Shown: positions 1 through 9,712 of the stretch, piece by piece
Layout: each line of letters starts with the position of its first letter
How positions within the stretch are numbered: position 1 is the stretch's first letter
NCBI GenBank assembly: GCA_013287405.1
Contig: JABDDW010000013.1
Coordinates: 1 to 29,873, forward strand
DNA from: Deltaproteobacteria bacterium
GTDB taxonomy: Bacteria > Bdellovibrionota > Bdellovibrionia > JABDDW01
DNA length: 29,873 nt
Direction of reading: 5' to 3'
Position numbers and translations under genes: made by a program
The notes under the pieces: generated by a model
Database searches by the model: none
Told to the model about the DNA's origin: nothing
What the model saw: only the letters and a program-made list of their open reading frames with translations

Positions 1-123
1 GCTCATTTTCGAGTAAAATGGGAATAAGTCTTGCTTCTCCAAGCAATCGGCCTTCTTAAGAGGTAAAGACTGGCCGCTAAAAGAACGCGTTACGCAACAT
101 TAAATCTCTCGAAGTGAGGAAGT

Positions 124-1275
124 TTGAAAAGAAATTTTTTAAGCCTTTCTGCTGCCTTTTTTCTCGTTATAGGTTTCGCTCAAATTTCGTTAGGGCTGGA
201 GCCAGTAGGCCGAGAACAGCTCCAGACCTATGAAGTCCATATTCCCCTTCTCGGCGACGATGGCGTTGTCAAAGTCAATTTTCTAACGCCACGAAGCCCG
301 GAGGAATTTCGCACGGTTATTGATGCGGACACCGTGGCCAAGGGCAGTGACGTTCTTATCCTTGGGCCCGACAATGCTCTGGCTACATCAGTCGCTGAAG
401 AGCTTAAGAGGGAAGGTGTAGCGGCTGACCACATTGAGACTGTTCCTTTCGAAGATCCCGATGCAATTAAAGCCCCTCCTCAGCCGCGAACTTTCAAAGA
501 TATGTTTATAAAATCAACTCAAAGCGAGCTTGTTCTTGGGTCTATCACAGCGTGGGTAGGTACAGCAGTATCGTATCATGCGACTTTTACTCTCCTTCAC
601 CAACAGGGACCCCGAGCGTGGGCCTATGTTATAGCTTCCACAATCCTCTCGGCCCTTACGGGAATAGCCACACAGTCCACCATGGATAACCTCTTTAGCG
701 CCAACTATTCAAATTTTGGACAAAAAGTTGGGGCCAGAATTCAACTTATGCGTCGCGCCGGGCAAGATATTGCGGTCAAAGAAATGCTGAGAATTCTTAG
801 CGGTGCTTACGGGCCAATACACTCTGCCTTTTCGGCTCAAGGCCAAATTGAAGTTTTTAAAAATTTCCTGACGTTCACAGTGGGGGGTAGCCTCTTTGGT
901 ATGACCCGCAGCCAAATTTTTCAGGGCGAGAGAAAATTTGTAAACCCAATTGCCTCTTTCGACCTTGGCCTTCTAACAACAATTCTCGGCATGCTTGCCA
1001 TCAACCAAATAACCGGCCCCGTCCTTGCCAAAGTTACACTGTGGCATTCGACCCTTTCTTTCACTACCCTCGATGCCGTTGTCCTAGGCACTTACCTTAG
1101 CTCGACTCTTATCATCAAGACTGCCACAGATTGGTACGTTCGAATTGCCCAGAAGCAAGACGCTTTCTTAAAGAAGATCCCTCGTGCGAAAGACAGAGCC
1201 ACCACTGAATCTTCCGAGGGTTGCGTAACGATCATGGAAAAATTTGCTGTGGAAAAAAAGATCTCAGGAGATTGA
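124..1275 (+). CDS. Exported/membrane protein of unknown function (383 aa)
   Basis: I do not recognise a family. The chosen start is TTG at 124, with GAGGA three bases upstream and a typical signal peptide directly after it (Lys-Arg, then a hydrophobic stretch ending near residue 24). Residues about 25-120 form a soluble acidic segment that should lie outside the cytoplasm. From about 139 onward there are several hydrophobic stretches (roughly 139-160, 166-184, 280-300 and 318-335) that look like membrane helices. The tail of about 45 residues is charged. The gene stands alone: the next one begins 500 bp downstream. It shares the exported, lineage-specific character of the large AAA/peptidase protein encoded two genes on, but no functional link can be shown. 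Reality of the ORF is fairly sure; function is unknown. Confidence 0.75.
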   Translation: MKRNFLSLSAAFFLVIGFAQISLGLEPVGREQLQTYEVHIPLLGDDGVVKVNFLTPRSPEEFRTVIDADTVAKGSDVLILGPDNALATSVAEELKREGVAADHIETVPFEDPDAIKAPPQPRTFKDMFIKSTQSELVLGSITAWVGTAVSYHATFTLLHQQGPRAWAYVIASTILSALTGIATQSTMDNLFSANYSNFGQKVGARIQLMRRAGQDIAVKEMLRILSGAYGPIHSAFSAQGQIEVFKNFLTFTVGGSLFGMTRSQIFQGERKFVNPIASFDLGLLTTILGMLAINQITGPVLAKVTLWHSTLSFTTLDAVVLGTYLSSTLIIKTATDWYVRIAQKQDAFLKKIPRAKDRATTESSEGCVTIMEKFAVEKKISGD

Positions 1276-1774
1276 CTTCAGTAGGAAGTCAAAAATTGAA
1301 AGGAACAAAGACGAAGAAAGTTTTCTTCACATCAAAGCAAAATTCAATTCTTATGCCAGAGATGGGAGGGCTTGGGGGGATCAAAAATTCCCGGTCAGGC
1401 TGTAATTTACGAGGGTTTTGGGTGAGGGGCAATTTTGGGAAAAAAATACGATAGCCTTTTGGAGTTCAGCTTCGGTTGCAAGATTGTTGAACTGGAGTTC
1501 TCTTGTGTGAAGGTAGCAATAATGGCCATCTCAATTGCTGCTAGTGAACAAGGGTCGTTATTAGGGCTGAGAGTTACCACTCTTTTACCATTGCAAAAGG
1601 GTGATATGATTCCCTGGAATTAAGCACCTCGCTAGAAGAGAGCGCGACCATCTCGTTCAAATCGATATCGCTGCTAGACGCAAGCGCCTGCGGCACCTTT
1701 CTCACTTAACCCTTATCCCCGCGGTAAGGTATTCCTCTTGCGTGATGGGAAAATCTTAGTCATATTTACAGGTC
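1276..1774. other. Gene-poor stretch with a possible frameshifted ORF remnant
   Basis: No intact gene is convincing in these 499 bases. Between about 1453 and 1719 two overlapping reading frames read like one protein if one base is restored near 1610: the first ends with LQKGDMI and the second continues SLELSTSLEESATISFKSI up to a stop at 1717-1719. A loose resemblance to a small regulatory beta-barrel domain such as PilZ crossed my mind but is not supported by a clear motif. It may be a decayed gene or chance. No terminator or RNA gene is obvious. Confidence 0.2.
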
Positions 1775-2974
1775 ATGTACAGCATGCGGATTTTGGCCAC
1801 GCTAGCCGTTATAACAGCCCTTTATTTCACGGGATCAGTTTTGATTCCAGTTATCTGCGGGATATTTCTTTTTTTCCTTCTTGATCCCCTGGTGCAAAGA
1901 GGAGAGCGAAAAAGTATTTCAAGAACCCTAAGCTCCATCGTCTTAGTCATATCATCGGCCCTCATCTCAGGTCTAATCATTTGGGTTCTTTACGGTGCCG
2001 TAGCAGAAATCGCTCGAGAGGTTCCCGCTTATTCGAAAAAAATCATGGGAATTATTAACGATATCCAAAAAAAGGCCGAAACTCTAAGTTCGAATTTAAA
2101 TTCGGTTTCAACCCCGACTAAACCCATTGCCGAGGCGACCTCTGAGAAGCCTGTTGTGTCACAATCTCCGGACTCGACCACGGGGCCAATGGGTTCCAAT
2201 GGGTCCACCACCCCTGCTACAAATCCGGCTGCGTCTACTCCAAATTCAACTGAATCTGCTGCCGTGATTCCGCAAACAAGATCAACATCAGATATTCAAA
2301 AAGTTCAAATCGTGGGAGGTGAGGTCGGTAAGCTAACAAGCTTTGCCATAACCGGGGTTGGGACTCTCTTTGCTCTTTTAACGGCAGTCCTATTTATTCC
2401 CCTTCTCGCCCTCTTCTTATTACTAGAAAAAAAACTATTTGCTCAAAGGATGACGGACCTTTTTAGAAATACCTTAGAAACCAGACGTATCGATTTAGAA
2501 ATTCATCACATGCTTAAAGGGTTTTTCGTAGGTAATCTTATTATTGGCATCATCATGGCCATTGTTCTTGTCATCGTATTTTCGATCTTGGGTTTGAAAA
2601 ATTCGGTTTCTCTGGGCCTTATCACGGGTTTTTTGAATCTTATTCCTCTTATTGGTCCTTTGGTCTCAATGGTGTTGCCCGTTTCAGCGGGATTACTGCA
2701 ATTTAGCACGCCGACTCCCTTTATAATCATGGCCGCAGTCATTATTTTTCTTCATTTTTTCACGGCCAACTTTATCGTCCCTAAATTTGTTGGAGGACGA
2801 GTTAATCTCAATGGTTTTACAAGCACAATCAGTCTGCTTTTTTGGGGATGGCTGTGGGGAGCCCTCGGGGTTTTGCTCGCGATTCCCCTTACGGCCCTGG
2901 TGAGAATATTCTTAGAGAATTATTCTCCTACGGTGCGACTATCGAGACTCTTAGCAGGTGGCTCGAAAAGATAA
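1775..2974 (+). CDS. AI-2E family transporter (PerM/YdiK-type permease)
   Basis: Polytopic inner-membrane protein of the UPF0118/AI-2E exporter family (PerM, YdiK, TqsA); substrates differ between members, so the cargo here is unknown. Visible are the N-terminal pair of hydrophobic helices (about residues 4-22 and 24-37), a third helix near 52-74, and the conserved C-terminal block with GFLNLIPLIGPLVSMV around 287-302 followed by the family's WGWLWGALGVLLAIPL stretch near 357-372. The odd part is an inserted low-complexity Pro/Ser/Thr-rich segment at about 108-175, in the position of the large loop after helix 3. Either ATG 1775 or ATG 1784 could be the start; neither has a strong ribosome site. 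The gene is single, with about 200 bp before the next one. Confidence 0.85.
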   Translation: MYSMRILATLAVITALYFTGSVLIPVICGIFLFFLLDPLVQRGERKSISRTLSSIVLVISSALISGLIIWVLYGAVAEIAREVPAYSKKIMGIINDIQKKAETLSSNLNSVSTPTKPIAEATSEKPVVSQSPDSTTGPMGSNGSTTPATNPAASTPNSTESAAVIPQTRSTSDIQKVQIVGGEVGKLTSFAITGVGTLFALLTAVLFIPLLALFLLLEKKLFAQRMTDLFRNTLETRRIDLEIHHMLKGFFVGNLIIGIIMAIVLVIVFSILGLKNSVSLGLITGFLNLIPLIGPLVSMVLPVSAGLLQFSTPTPFIIMAAVIIFLHFFTANFIVPKFVGGRVNLNGFTSTISLLFWGWLWGALGVLLAIPLTALVRIFLENYSPTVRLSRLLAGGSKR

Positions 2975-3181
2975 ACCGAAAATATGCGGTTGCGATCAAA
3001 GATCGCGTCTCCTTGGTTTCGAAACAGGTGATGGAAATTTTTCAAAACTTAGCCCTTTCCTTGTTTTTTTTCACACTTTAAACAGTGTATGAGGCTCAAC
3101 CTACTGGCCTATTTCTTAAAGATTGTATCAATCCATTTTATGTAATAAGAGAACAAGTTCAGAATATCGAGGAAGAATTAA

Positions 3182-6100
3182 ATGGGTAGGATCCTGTTGA
3201 ATCAGATTTGTATTTCTATTTTTAGTCTGCTGCTTGTCCAGACGACTTGGGCGGGGGTTCAGCCTCAAATTCCAGACAAACTCTTAAAATCTTACAAAGT
3301 TTTTGAAATAGAAATGGCTCGTTTCAGCGACCAGGATCGTCGTAATCTCCTCACTTCGGCTTACGGCCTATCAGATTCAATCAACCAGATCATTATTGGC
3401 CAAGATTATATTGGAAATCTAATGCAAGCTCGCTTAGTCCAATACCTCGAAACCATTGGAAGCAGGACTGGTGAGCCTATTGCACTTCATCAAATTGGGG
3501 TTCCAGGAATTGGAAAAAGCGCTATTCTTAAAGTACTGGCTAATAGCGGGATACCCATGCTTAGAGTCGATGCTCAAGATTTTGTCGCAACCGACCAGCC
3601 AGAACAAGTTGCCGCGAGGTTATACTACATTTTGCAACAAGCCTTGAAGGCTCAAACTCCAAAACCAGGTCAAAGTATAAAGCCGTTTATTCTATTGGTG
3701 GATGAATTAGATAAGGTTCCTGAAGTTCAACCCAATGGCTACATCACACAGCCGTTGATCGGAGTATTAAATCAAATCCTTGTTGATGGTAAGGTGTCGG
3801 CACCCGGTGGTTACGCGCCCCCTCTGGACGTTTCGAATGCGTTCATTGTTACTGCCATGAACTTGTCTCCTAAGGACATTCAGGCTTTCGTTAAAGAAGC
3901 CTTGAAGGGTGAGGACAAAAATTTCTGGGATTTCACGGAAGGCGACTTAAAAGCTCTCGATGAATGGCTGCGCCCAACAAATCAATCTCCCTCAGCACTT
4001 GCCAAAGTCCTATCACGATTCTTTCGAGATAACACCATCACAAGACTCCTTCCTGATGCCGTCATAGCAAAACCACTTTACGGGGAAGACTTCGATAAGA
4101 TTGTCGCTCTTGATATAAAATATGCAGCGGCAAGATTTACCGGGAATAATAATTCCCGTGGACTATACATTGAGCATACGGATGCATTCGAACACTTTCT
4201 GAGAAGTAATACCGTCTTTGCTCCGAGCGGAGCCAGAATGAATGTGAAAGCTGCCCAAATGTTAACCGAACAACTTCTAGGTTATGCGATGAGAATGCCT
4301 GTACCGGGATCGACTGCTGCAAAGGATCCGACCCTGAGTCGCCCCAGACAGGTTACCCTTGATTACGACGATCAAAAACAAGTGGCTTTGGTCACAATAA
4401 ACCCTTTAATTAAAAAGGGAACTCAAACTATATCGAAAGGAAGTTTTAAAGTAGAAATTTCCTATGATCCGGTAACTCGATCATTTACCCCACCCAAGGG
4501 ATTGGCTTTAGATATTCCGCTTCCCAAGGAGGCTGAAGAAAAACTCGGTAATTTGCGAAAGGTGACAACGACAGAGATTTTGGCCAAACGATTTCCACCG
4601 AAAGTCAGTGGCTCCAAAAATCTAGCCCATGATCTAGATCACATTATTTTTGGACAAGAACATTTGTCCTCGTCTATTGAAGAATCCGTGAATGCTTACT
4701 TAGCCACACACGGTGAGGCCACAAAACTTAACTATGAAATTCTGGCGGGTTTCACTGGCATTGGCAAAACTCAAATGGTCTATGAGGTCGGTGAGTTATT
4801 GGGCCTCAAAGTCATTAGATTTAACCTCCAGGATTATTCAGATACACAAGCTACGAGTGCAGAATCATTTGCAGAAAATTTAAATAGTCGGCTTCGAACC
4901 TTTCGTCAGACCAATCCAAATAAACCATATATTATTTTATTTGAAGAATTAGACAAAATTAATGAGATAGACCCTAGAACTGGGGCTATTATTGACCGCC
5001 CTGTCATTTCGCACTTAAAAGATCTGCTCAATGAAGGGCACAAAGAAATAGTTCTCAAGCAGGATCACGGTCCTAAGGCCCCCATTGACTTAGACATTAG
5101 AGATGCATTTGTTTTTATCACTTTGAATTTACCAACTGAAATATTTGGTTTTCAGGCTGACCCACGGTTGACAACTCATCAAGATATGGAGAGAGCCTAC
5201 AGACGACTTTCAACTTCAGAAGACGAACTCCGGAAGACTCTGACTAAGCTATTTCGAGATGAGACCGTCAATAGACTTATGTCACCTCGATTTCATATCG
5301 CCAAGCCTCTTACCGAGGCTCATTATAAGCAAATTATTGGCGTAGAGGAGGAGCGTTTTACAAAAACTCGCTTGATGGATGAAGAGGGACTGCGTAATAC
5401 GGCTGCAATCAAACTTCATTTTTCACCACGTTTCCACCGTGAATATATGATAAATGAAGGAGTTATTCCCTCTGAAGGAGGAAGACAGGCCGCCGAAGCT
5501 TTTAGGTCGCAACTACAGGCCCAAATAGAAAAAGCGATAGGGTCTATTCCAAAATCGTCTGTGATATCCAAGGTTCCATTTGATTTGTACCTTGACTATG
5601 CGCCACGCAGTCCCAGAAAACCTCCTCGTATTATTGCCGTGGCAAAGTACACAGATAAAAAATCAGGGAAAGTTCAGTCGGTAAAATTGATGGACGCCCC
5701 TGTTACCCTTAGATTTCCACGTCTAACGGCTTACGGAAATATTCCAGATGAGAGGATACTTATTTCGATTCATGAGTTTGGTCATGCCTTTACAGCAGCC
5801 CTGCTGGGACACAGATTTGAGTGGGTAACCGTCGTTCCTCCAAGCTCAGGCACCGGAGGATTAGTTAAATATCCTTACGATGAAATTCAAGAACATACTG
5901 CACAACAAATGATTGCCAAATTATATTCGGGGCTTGGTTCAAGGGCCATGGAACGTATTTTTCTCAGCGCAAATCCTGAGAGTGAGAATTCTGTTCTCGA
6001 TATAACATCTGGGGCCTCCAGTGATATTGAACAAACGACAAATTTACTCTATGATTTAATTTATTCCTTGGGCTTTAATCCCAAAGGAGGAACAATTCAT

Positions 6101-6652
6101 CGTTCAGGCCTTGATGGCGGAAATTATAGTGCGAGACCAGCCTTTTTTAGCGAACTCCCTTCTGAACAAGTGGAGCAGCTGGGTAAACTTCTCCGCAATA
6201 TCGAAAATCAGCTGATCAAATACCTTTTGGAGGCTCACCCAAGAGAATGGTATGGGGAAAAAATCGTTCAGCTGGCAAGGGTTGGAGGAATGGATGAAGA
6301 AGAGTTCTATAAGCTAATTGAATATAAGTATCCTGGTCCGGGTACAAGACCTGTAGGGGAAGAGTCATCACTACGATTACATTTTGCTGATGTCATGGTG
6401 CCAGAAAATCGTGAATCAATTAGAGCACGACAGCAACAACATGGTTCACAATCAAAAACCGCCCAAGCCAGCCTTCAGGCCGCCCTAGATACGTTTGTAG
6501 CATTTTTGAATGCGGGTGTCGCCATTGATCCTAATAGTTACGAGAAAAAAGTCATAACATTACCGGATGTAACGTCAAATGGTCATAGGATAGCCGCTTG
6601 CAGTGACTTGTTAAGTCACTCCGGAAAACACGTCGCGCACCAACAAGAATAA
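3182..6652 (+). CDS. Exported/anchored protein with two Clp-type AAA+ modules and an FtsH-like M41 zinc peptidase
   Basis: A protein of 1156 residues that starts with a signal-like sequence (hydrophobic core about 7-22, TTWA-G as possible cleavage site). Module 1 (about 55-320) has the Clp-style IIIGQ box, Walker A GVPGIGKS at 106-113, Walker B LLVDELDK with D174/E175, a sensor-1-like AMN, and FRDNTITRLLP in the arginine-finger region. Module 2 (about 480-750) repeats this: IIFGQ, GFTGIGKT at 523-530, LFEELDK where Glu588 replaces the usual Walker B Asp, and FRDETVNRLM. Both resemble the second AAA domain of ClpB/ClpA more than FtsH's own ATPase. The C-terminal third carries the zinc motif HEFGH at 864-868 and, 84 residues after the first His, SGASSDIEQTT, whose D948 matches the third zinc ligand of M41 peptidases. 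An ATP-driven protease is the natural reading, but whether it faces the cytoplasm, the periplasm or is exported is open. Confidence 0.85.
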   Translation: MGRILLNQICISIFSLLLVQTTWAGVQPQIPDKLLKSYKVFEIEMARFSDQDRRNLLTSAYGLSDSINQIIIGQDYIGNLMQARLVQYLETIGSRTGEPIALHQIGVPGIGKSAILKVLANSGIPMLRVDAQDFVATDQPEQVAARLYYILQQALKAQTPKPGQSIKPFILLVDELDKVPEVQPNGYITQPLIGVLNQILVDGKVSAPGGYAPPLDVSNAFIVTAMNLSPKDIQAFVKEALKGEDKNFWDFTEGDLKALDEWLRPTNQSPSALAKVLSRFFRDNTITRLLPDAVIAKPLYGEDFDKIVALDIKYAAARFTGNNNSRGLYIEHTDAFEHFLRSNTVFAPSGARMNVKAAQMLTEQLLGYAMRMPVPGSTAAKDPTLSRPRQVTLDYDDQKQVALVTINPLIKKGTQTISKGSFKVEISYDPVTRSFTPPKGLALDIPLPKEAEEKLGNLRKVTTTEILAKRFPPKVSGSKNLAHDLDHIIFGQEHLSSSIEESVNAYLATHGEATKLNYEILAGFTGIGKTQMVYEVGELLGLKVIRFNLQDYSDTQATSAESFAENLNSRLRTFRQTNPNKPYIILFEELDKINEIDPRTGAIIDRPVISHLKDLLNEGHKEIVLKQDHGPKAPIDLDIRDAFVFITLNLPTEIFGFQADPRLTTHQDMERAYRRLSTSEDELRKTLTKLFRDETVNRLMSPRFHIAKPLTEAHYKQIIGVEEERFTKTRLMDEEGLRNTAAIKLHFSPRFHREYMINEGVIPSEGGRQAAEAFRSQLQAQIEKAIGSIPKSSVISKVPFDLYLDYAPRSPRKPPRIIAVAKYTDKKSGKVQSVKLMDAPVTLRFPRLTAYGNIPDERILISIHEFGHAFTAALLGHRFEWVTVVPPSSGTGGLVKYPYDEIQEHTAQQMIAKLYSGLGSRAMERIFLSANPESENSVLDITSGASSDIEQTTNLLYDLIYSLGFNPKGGTIHRSGLDGGNYSARPAFFSELPSEQVEQLGKLLRNIENQLIKYLLEAHPREWYGEKIVQLARVGGMDEEEFYKLIEYKYPGPGTRPVGEESSLRLHFADVMVPENRESIRARQQQHGSQSKTAQASLQAALDTFVAFLNAGVAIDPNSYEKKVITLPDVTSNGHRIAACSDLLSHSGKHVAHQQE

Positions 6653-6693
6653 ATTAGATTGCGAAGATTGCTCCTCACAGCTCACGCACCTTA

Positions 6694-6722
6694 TTGACAC
6701 AAAGTCTTTAATTACGTTAACT
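6694..6722 (+). promoter_or_regulatory. Candidate promoter for the cupredoxin gene
   Basis: A consensus -35 box TTGACA (6694-6699) is followed after 17 bases by TTAACT (6717-6722), a weak -10 match. It lies 38 bases before the start codon, between two genes on the same strand. The -35 is good, the -10 uncertain. Confidence 0.35.
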
Positions 6723-6759
6723 ATCTGTAAATTATTTCCCTTTTAAGGAGCTTATTAAA

Positions 6760-7245
6760 ATGAAATTTTTAACTATTTGCACCCTACTTTCCTTCACCCT
6801 CCTTGGCACGAGCTGTACAAAAAAAGAAGAATCAAAAGAGGAGACGACTCCAGCCGTCCAAAGTACCGGCACTTCTAACCAAATATCTCTAAGTTCAGTG
6901 GGCGAAACTATGAGTTATGACAAGAATGATCTCACCGTTAAGTCGGGTGAGAACATCACCTTAACCTTTAAGAATAACTCCTCAACCCTCCAACATAATT
7001 GGGTTCTTACCAAGCCCGGAACTGAAAATGACGTCGGTATGGCGGGGATAAAAGCTGGACCAACTAAGAGTTTTATTACCGATGACCCCGCTGTCGCTCC
7101 AGATATTCTTGCACACACAGCTCTAGTAAACCCGGGGCAAAGTGATACCTTGACGTTTAAAGCCCCCCCGACCGGAGATTATCCGTTTATTTGTACCAAC
7201 GCCGGGCACCATACAGTGATGAAGGGCGTTCTCCATTCAAAATAA
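6760..7245 (+). CDS. Cupredoxin (azurin-like) lipoprotein
   Basis: A type 1 copper, electron-carrying protein anchored in the cell envelope. The signal sequence ends in the lipobox LGTSC, so Cys19 should be lipidated. Residues 20-40 are a Lys/Glu/Thr-rich linker. The cupredoxin domain runs from about 41 to 161 and shows all four copper ligands expected of azurin/auracyanin: His79 in LQHNW, then Cys145, His150 and Met154 in CTNAGHHTVMKG, with the azurin spacing C-x4-H-x3-M. AAGGAG nine bases upstream supports the ATG. It is a single gene with its own candidate promoter. The redox partner cannot be told from the neighbourhood. Confidence 0.92.
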   Translation: MKFLTICTLLSFTLLGTSCTKKEESKEETTPAVQSTGTSNQISLSSVGETMSYDKNDLTVKSGENITLTFKNNSSTLQHNWVLTKPGTENDVGMAGIKAGPTKSFITDDPAVAPDILAHTALVNPGQSDTLTFKAPPTGDYPFICTNAGHHTVMKGVLHSK

Positions 7246-7268
7246 TTGGGTGGAACTCACAAACACAC

Positions 7269-7298
7269 TTGACCTACGAACTCAGATTTTTCTAAAGT
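7269..7298 (+). promoter_or_regulatory. Candidate promoter for glutamine synthetase
   Basis: TTGACC (7269-7274) and TAAAGT (7293-7298) with an 18-base spacer lie 128 bases before the start of the glutamine synthetase gene. This would give a leader of about 120 bases. No riboswitch or clear hairpin was recognised in that leader. Confidence 0.35.
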
Positions 7299-7426
7299 TA
7301 ATGTAGGGTGCCGTTTCGAGGAGTCTATTGATTCCTTCTTTAAGAGATGGCTTTTCAACAATTATGGCGTTTTCTTAAAGTCTTTGCTTTAGATTTTAAG
7401 AGACCCTTTGACCAGAGAGGATCCCT

Positions 7427-9673
7427 ATGTCGACACCTTCACCGGAAACCACCACCCAATCTTATAGTCCCCGTTCATCGGCGCTTTTTGCTGCCGTCCA
7501 CGGAAGACACACTAAAATTGATAAAGTTTTAAATAATCTTGGAAGACCTGCATCTGTCTCGGAGTACTTTGGGCACCTCACCTTTGGTCTTGCACAGATG
7601 CGCGAAAAACTCCCCAAAGACGCTTATGCCAATCTTCTAAAGACTCTTGATGGTGGAAAGAAACTTCAGAAAGATACGGCTGAAGCAATTGCCTCCGCCG
7701 TTAAAGAATGGGCCGTTACTAAAGGCGCCACACATTTTTGTCACTGGTTCCAACCGATGACGGGCCTCACTGCCGAAAAACATGATGCCTTTATTTCTAT
7801 ACAGTACTCCCACCATTCGGAGCTCCGTGTGGTGGAGAGGTTTACCGGCTCTCAACTTCTTCAAGGGGAACCTGATGCTTCAAGCTTTCCCAGCGGAGGA
7901 ATGAGAAGCACCTTTGAAGCTCGGGGATATACGGCCTGGGATCCTACGTCTCCGATTTTCATCGTCGAAGATGAAGGCGGTAAAACATTATGTATCCCCA
8001 CAGTATTTTTTGGATACCACGGTCAAGCTCTGGACAATAAAACTCCACTTTTAAGATCCATCGAAGCCCTCTCCACCCAAGGGTGCGAATTTCTAAAATT
8101 ATTGGGAGATGTGGACGTTAAGCGAATCAATGCCACTCTAGGCGCAGAACAAGAGTATTTTCTGGTTGATCGACACTTTGTTGCCCTAAGGCCTGACCTT
8201 ATAATGACAGGGCGTACGCTCTTGGGCGCCCCTTCCCCCCGGGGACAACAACTAGAAGATCATTACTTTGGGTCTATTCCACGCAGAGTTAAAAACTTCA
8301 TGGAAGACGTGGAACATGAACTTTACAAACTGGGAGTGCCGGTCAAAACACGCCACAATGAAGTCGCACCGAGCCAGTTTGAACTCGCCCCCATCTTTGA
8401 AGACGTCAATATCTCTGCCGATCACAATATCTTAACGATGGAGGTTTTAAAGAGCACGGCCCTTAGACACGGCTTGGTCTGCCTACTCCATGAAAAGCCC
8501 TTTGCAGGAATTAATGGGAGCGGAAAACACAATAACTGGAGTGTCAGCAATGACAAGGGCGAAAACCTTTTAGAACCGGGCACAACACCCCACCAAAACC
8601 TCAGGTTTCTTGCTGTTTTGGCAGTTGTTCTTCGCGCTGTTCATAATCACTCCGATATGCTCCGGGCTAGTATTGCCACCCCGGGCAATGATCATCGCTT
8701 GGGAGCCAACGAAGCTCCTCCGGCCATAATTTCTGTTTTCTTAGGTTCGATGCTCAACCAAATCCTAGATAGTATTGAAAGCGGAAAAGTCGCCCAAGGG
8801 ACAGAAGGACAAATTATTGATTTGGGCGTGAGCAAGATTCCTAATATTTCAAAGGACTACACAGATCGTAACCGTACGAGCCCCTTTGCTTTTACCGGCA
8901 ATAAATTTGAATTTCGGGCCGTTGGCTCTTCAGCGAATGTGGCCGTTCCAATGTCTATTCTTAACGCCGCCGTAGCAGAATCTTTTAAAGAATGTGCCGA
9001 TGAACTACAAAAACTTTTGAAGACCAAGGGCAGTCGCGACGAGGCGGTCATCGAGCTGATTCGTGCCATAGTTAAAGACACTAAGGCCGTTCGCTTTGAG
9101 GGCAATGGTTACTCCGAAGAATGGAAGAACGAAGCCAAAAAGAGAGGGTTACCCATCCTAAGTTCGTCCGCTGAAGCCCTAGAGGTTTTTAAAGACGAAA
9201 AGGCCACAAAATTTTTGATCAATCAAAAAGTCCTGTCACAAGAAGAATTAAATAGCCGCTATCATATTAATGTTGAACGCTATGTGAAGACTCTGGAAAT
9301 TGAGCTCAACACTTTAATGGAGCTCATATCAAGTCACGTCGTTCCAGCTGTCGAAAGGCAGATCACCTTCTTAAGCCAAACTCACCAAGGGCTCACTTCG
9401 GCGGGTCTTAAAAAGATCCATCTCGAGAGAACAAAGAATATTGAAGGAGTTTTGGAGTCTATTCTCAACGGTCATTCCGACCTAGGGGAAGTCATGGAGA
9501 AAGTCCACTCCCAAAATGACGAGACGGCAAAAATGAGGATGTTGACCTCACAAGCCCAACCTCTGGCTTTGAAGCTCAGGGAAGCGTCCGATAAAGCCGA
9601 GCAGCTTATTGCCGATGAGCTTTGGCCTCTCCCCAAATATAGGGAGATGCTTTTTACAAACACCCTCTCTTAA
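7427..9673 (+). CDS. glnN: Glutamine synthetase type III
   Basis: Makes glutamine from glutamate, ammonia and ATP in the cytoplasm. The length (748 aa) fits the long GSIII class, not the roughly 450-470 aa of GSI. Family signatures are clear: the GSIII-type N-terminal block RPASVSEYFGHLTFG, FPSGGMRSTFEARGYTAWD near residue 160, the catalytic-domain motifs GAEQEYFLVD, RHNEVAPSQFE, NGSGKHNNWS and NDHRLGANEAPPA, and EFRAVGSSANVAVPM. The C-terminal 150 residues are helical and charged, as usual for the class. GAGAGG upstream of ATG 7427 supports this start. No other nitrogen-assimilation gene lies beside it. No adenylylation control would be expected for this class, but nothing in the sequence addresses that. 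Confidence 0.96.
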   Translation: MSTPSPETTTQSYSPRSSALFAAVHGRHTKIDKVLNNLGRPASVSEYFGHLTFGLAQMREKLPKDAYANLLKTLDGGKKLQKDTAEAIASAVKEWAVTKGATHFCHWFQPMTGLTAEKHDAFISIQYSHHSELRVVERFTGSQLLQGEPDASSFPSGGMRSTFEARGYTAWDPTSPIFIVEDEGGKTLCIPTVFFGYHGQALDNKTPLLRSIEALSTQGCEFLKLLGDVDVKRINATLGAEQEYFLVDRHFVALRPDLIMTGRTLLGAPSPRGQQLEDHYFGSIPRRVKNFMEDVEHELYKLGVPVKTRHNEVAPSQFELAPIFEDVNISADHNILTMEVLKSTALRHGLVCLLHEKPFAGINGSGKHNNWSVSNDKGENLLEPGTTPHQNLRFLAVLAVVLRAVHNHSDMLRASIATPGNDHRLGANEAPPAIISVFLGSMLNQILDSIESGKVAQGTEGQIIDLGVSKIPNISKDYTDRNRTSPFAFTGNKFEFRAVGSSANVAVPMSILNAAVAESFKECADELQKLLKTKGSRDEAVIELIRAIVKDTKAVRFEGNGYSEEWKNEAKKRGLPILSSSAEALEVFKDEKATKFLINQKVLSQEELNSRYHINVERYVKTLEIELNTLMELISSHVVPAVERQITFLSQTHQGLTSAGLKKIHLERTKNIEGVLESILNGHSDLGEVMEKVHSQNDETAKMRMLTSQAQPLALKLREASDKAEQLIADELWPLPKYREMLFTNTLS

Positions 9674-9712
9674 GATGGTCAAAAGTTAGACATTTTTCTT
9701 GAATTTAAAGAG

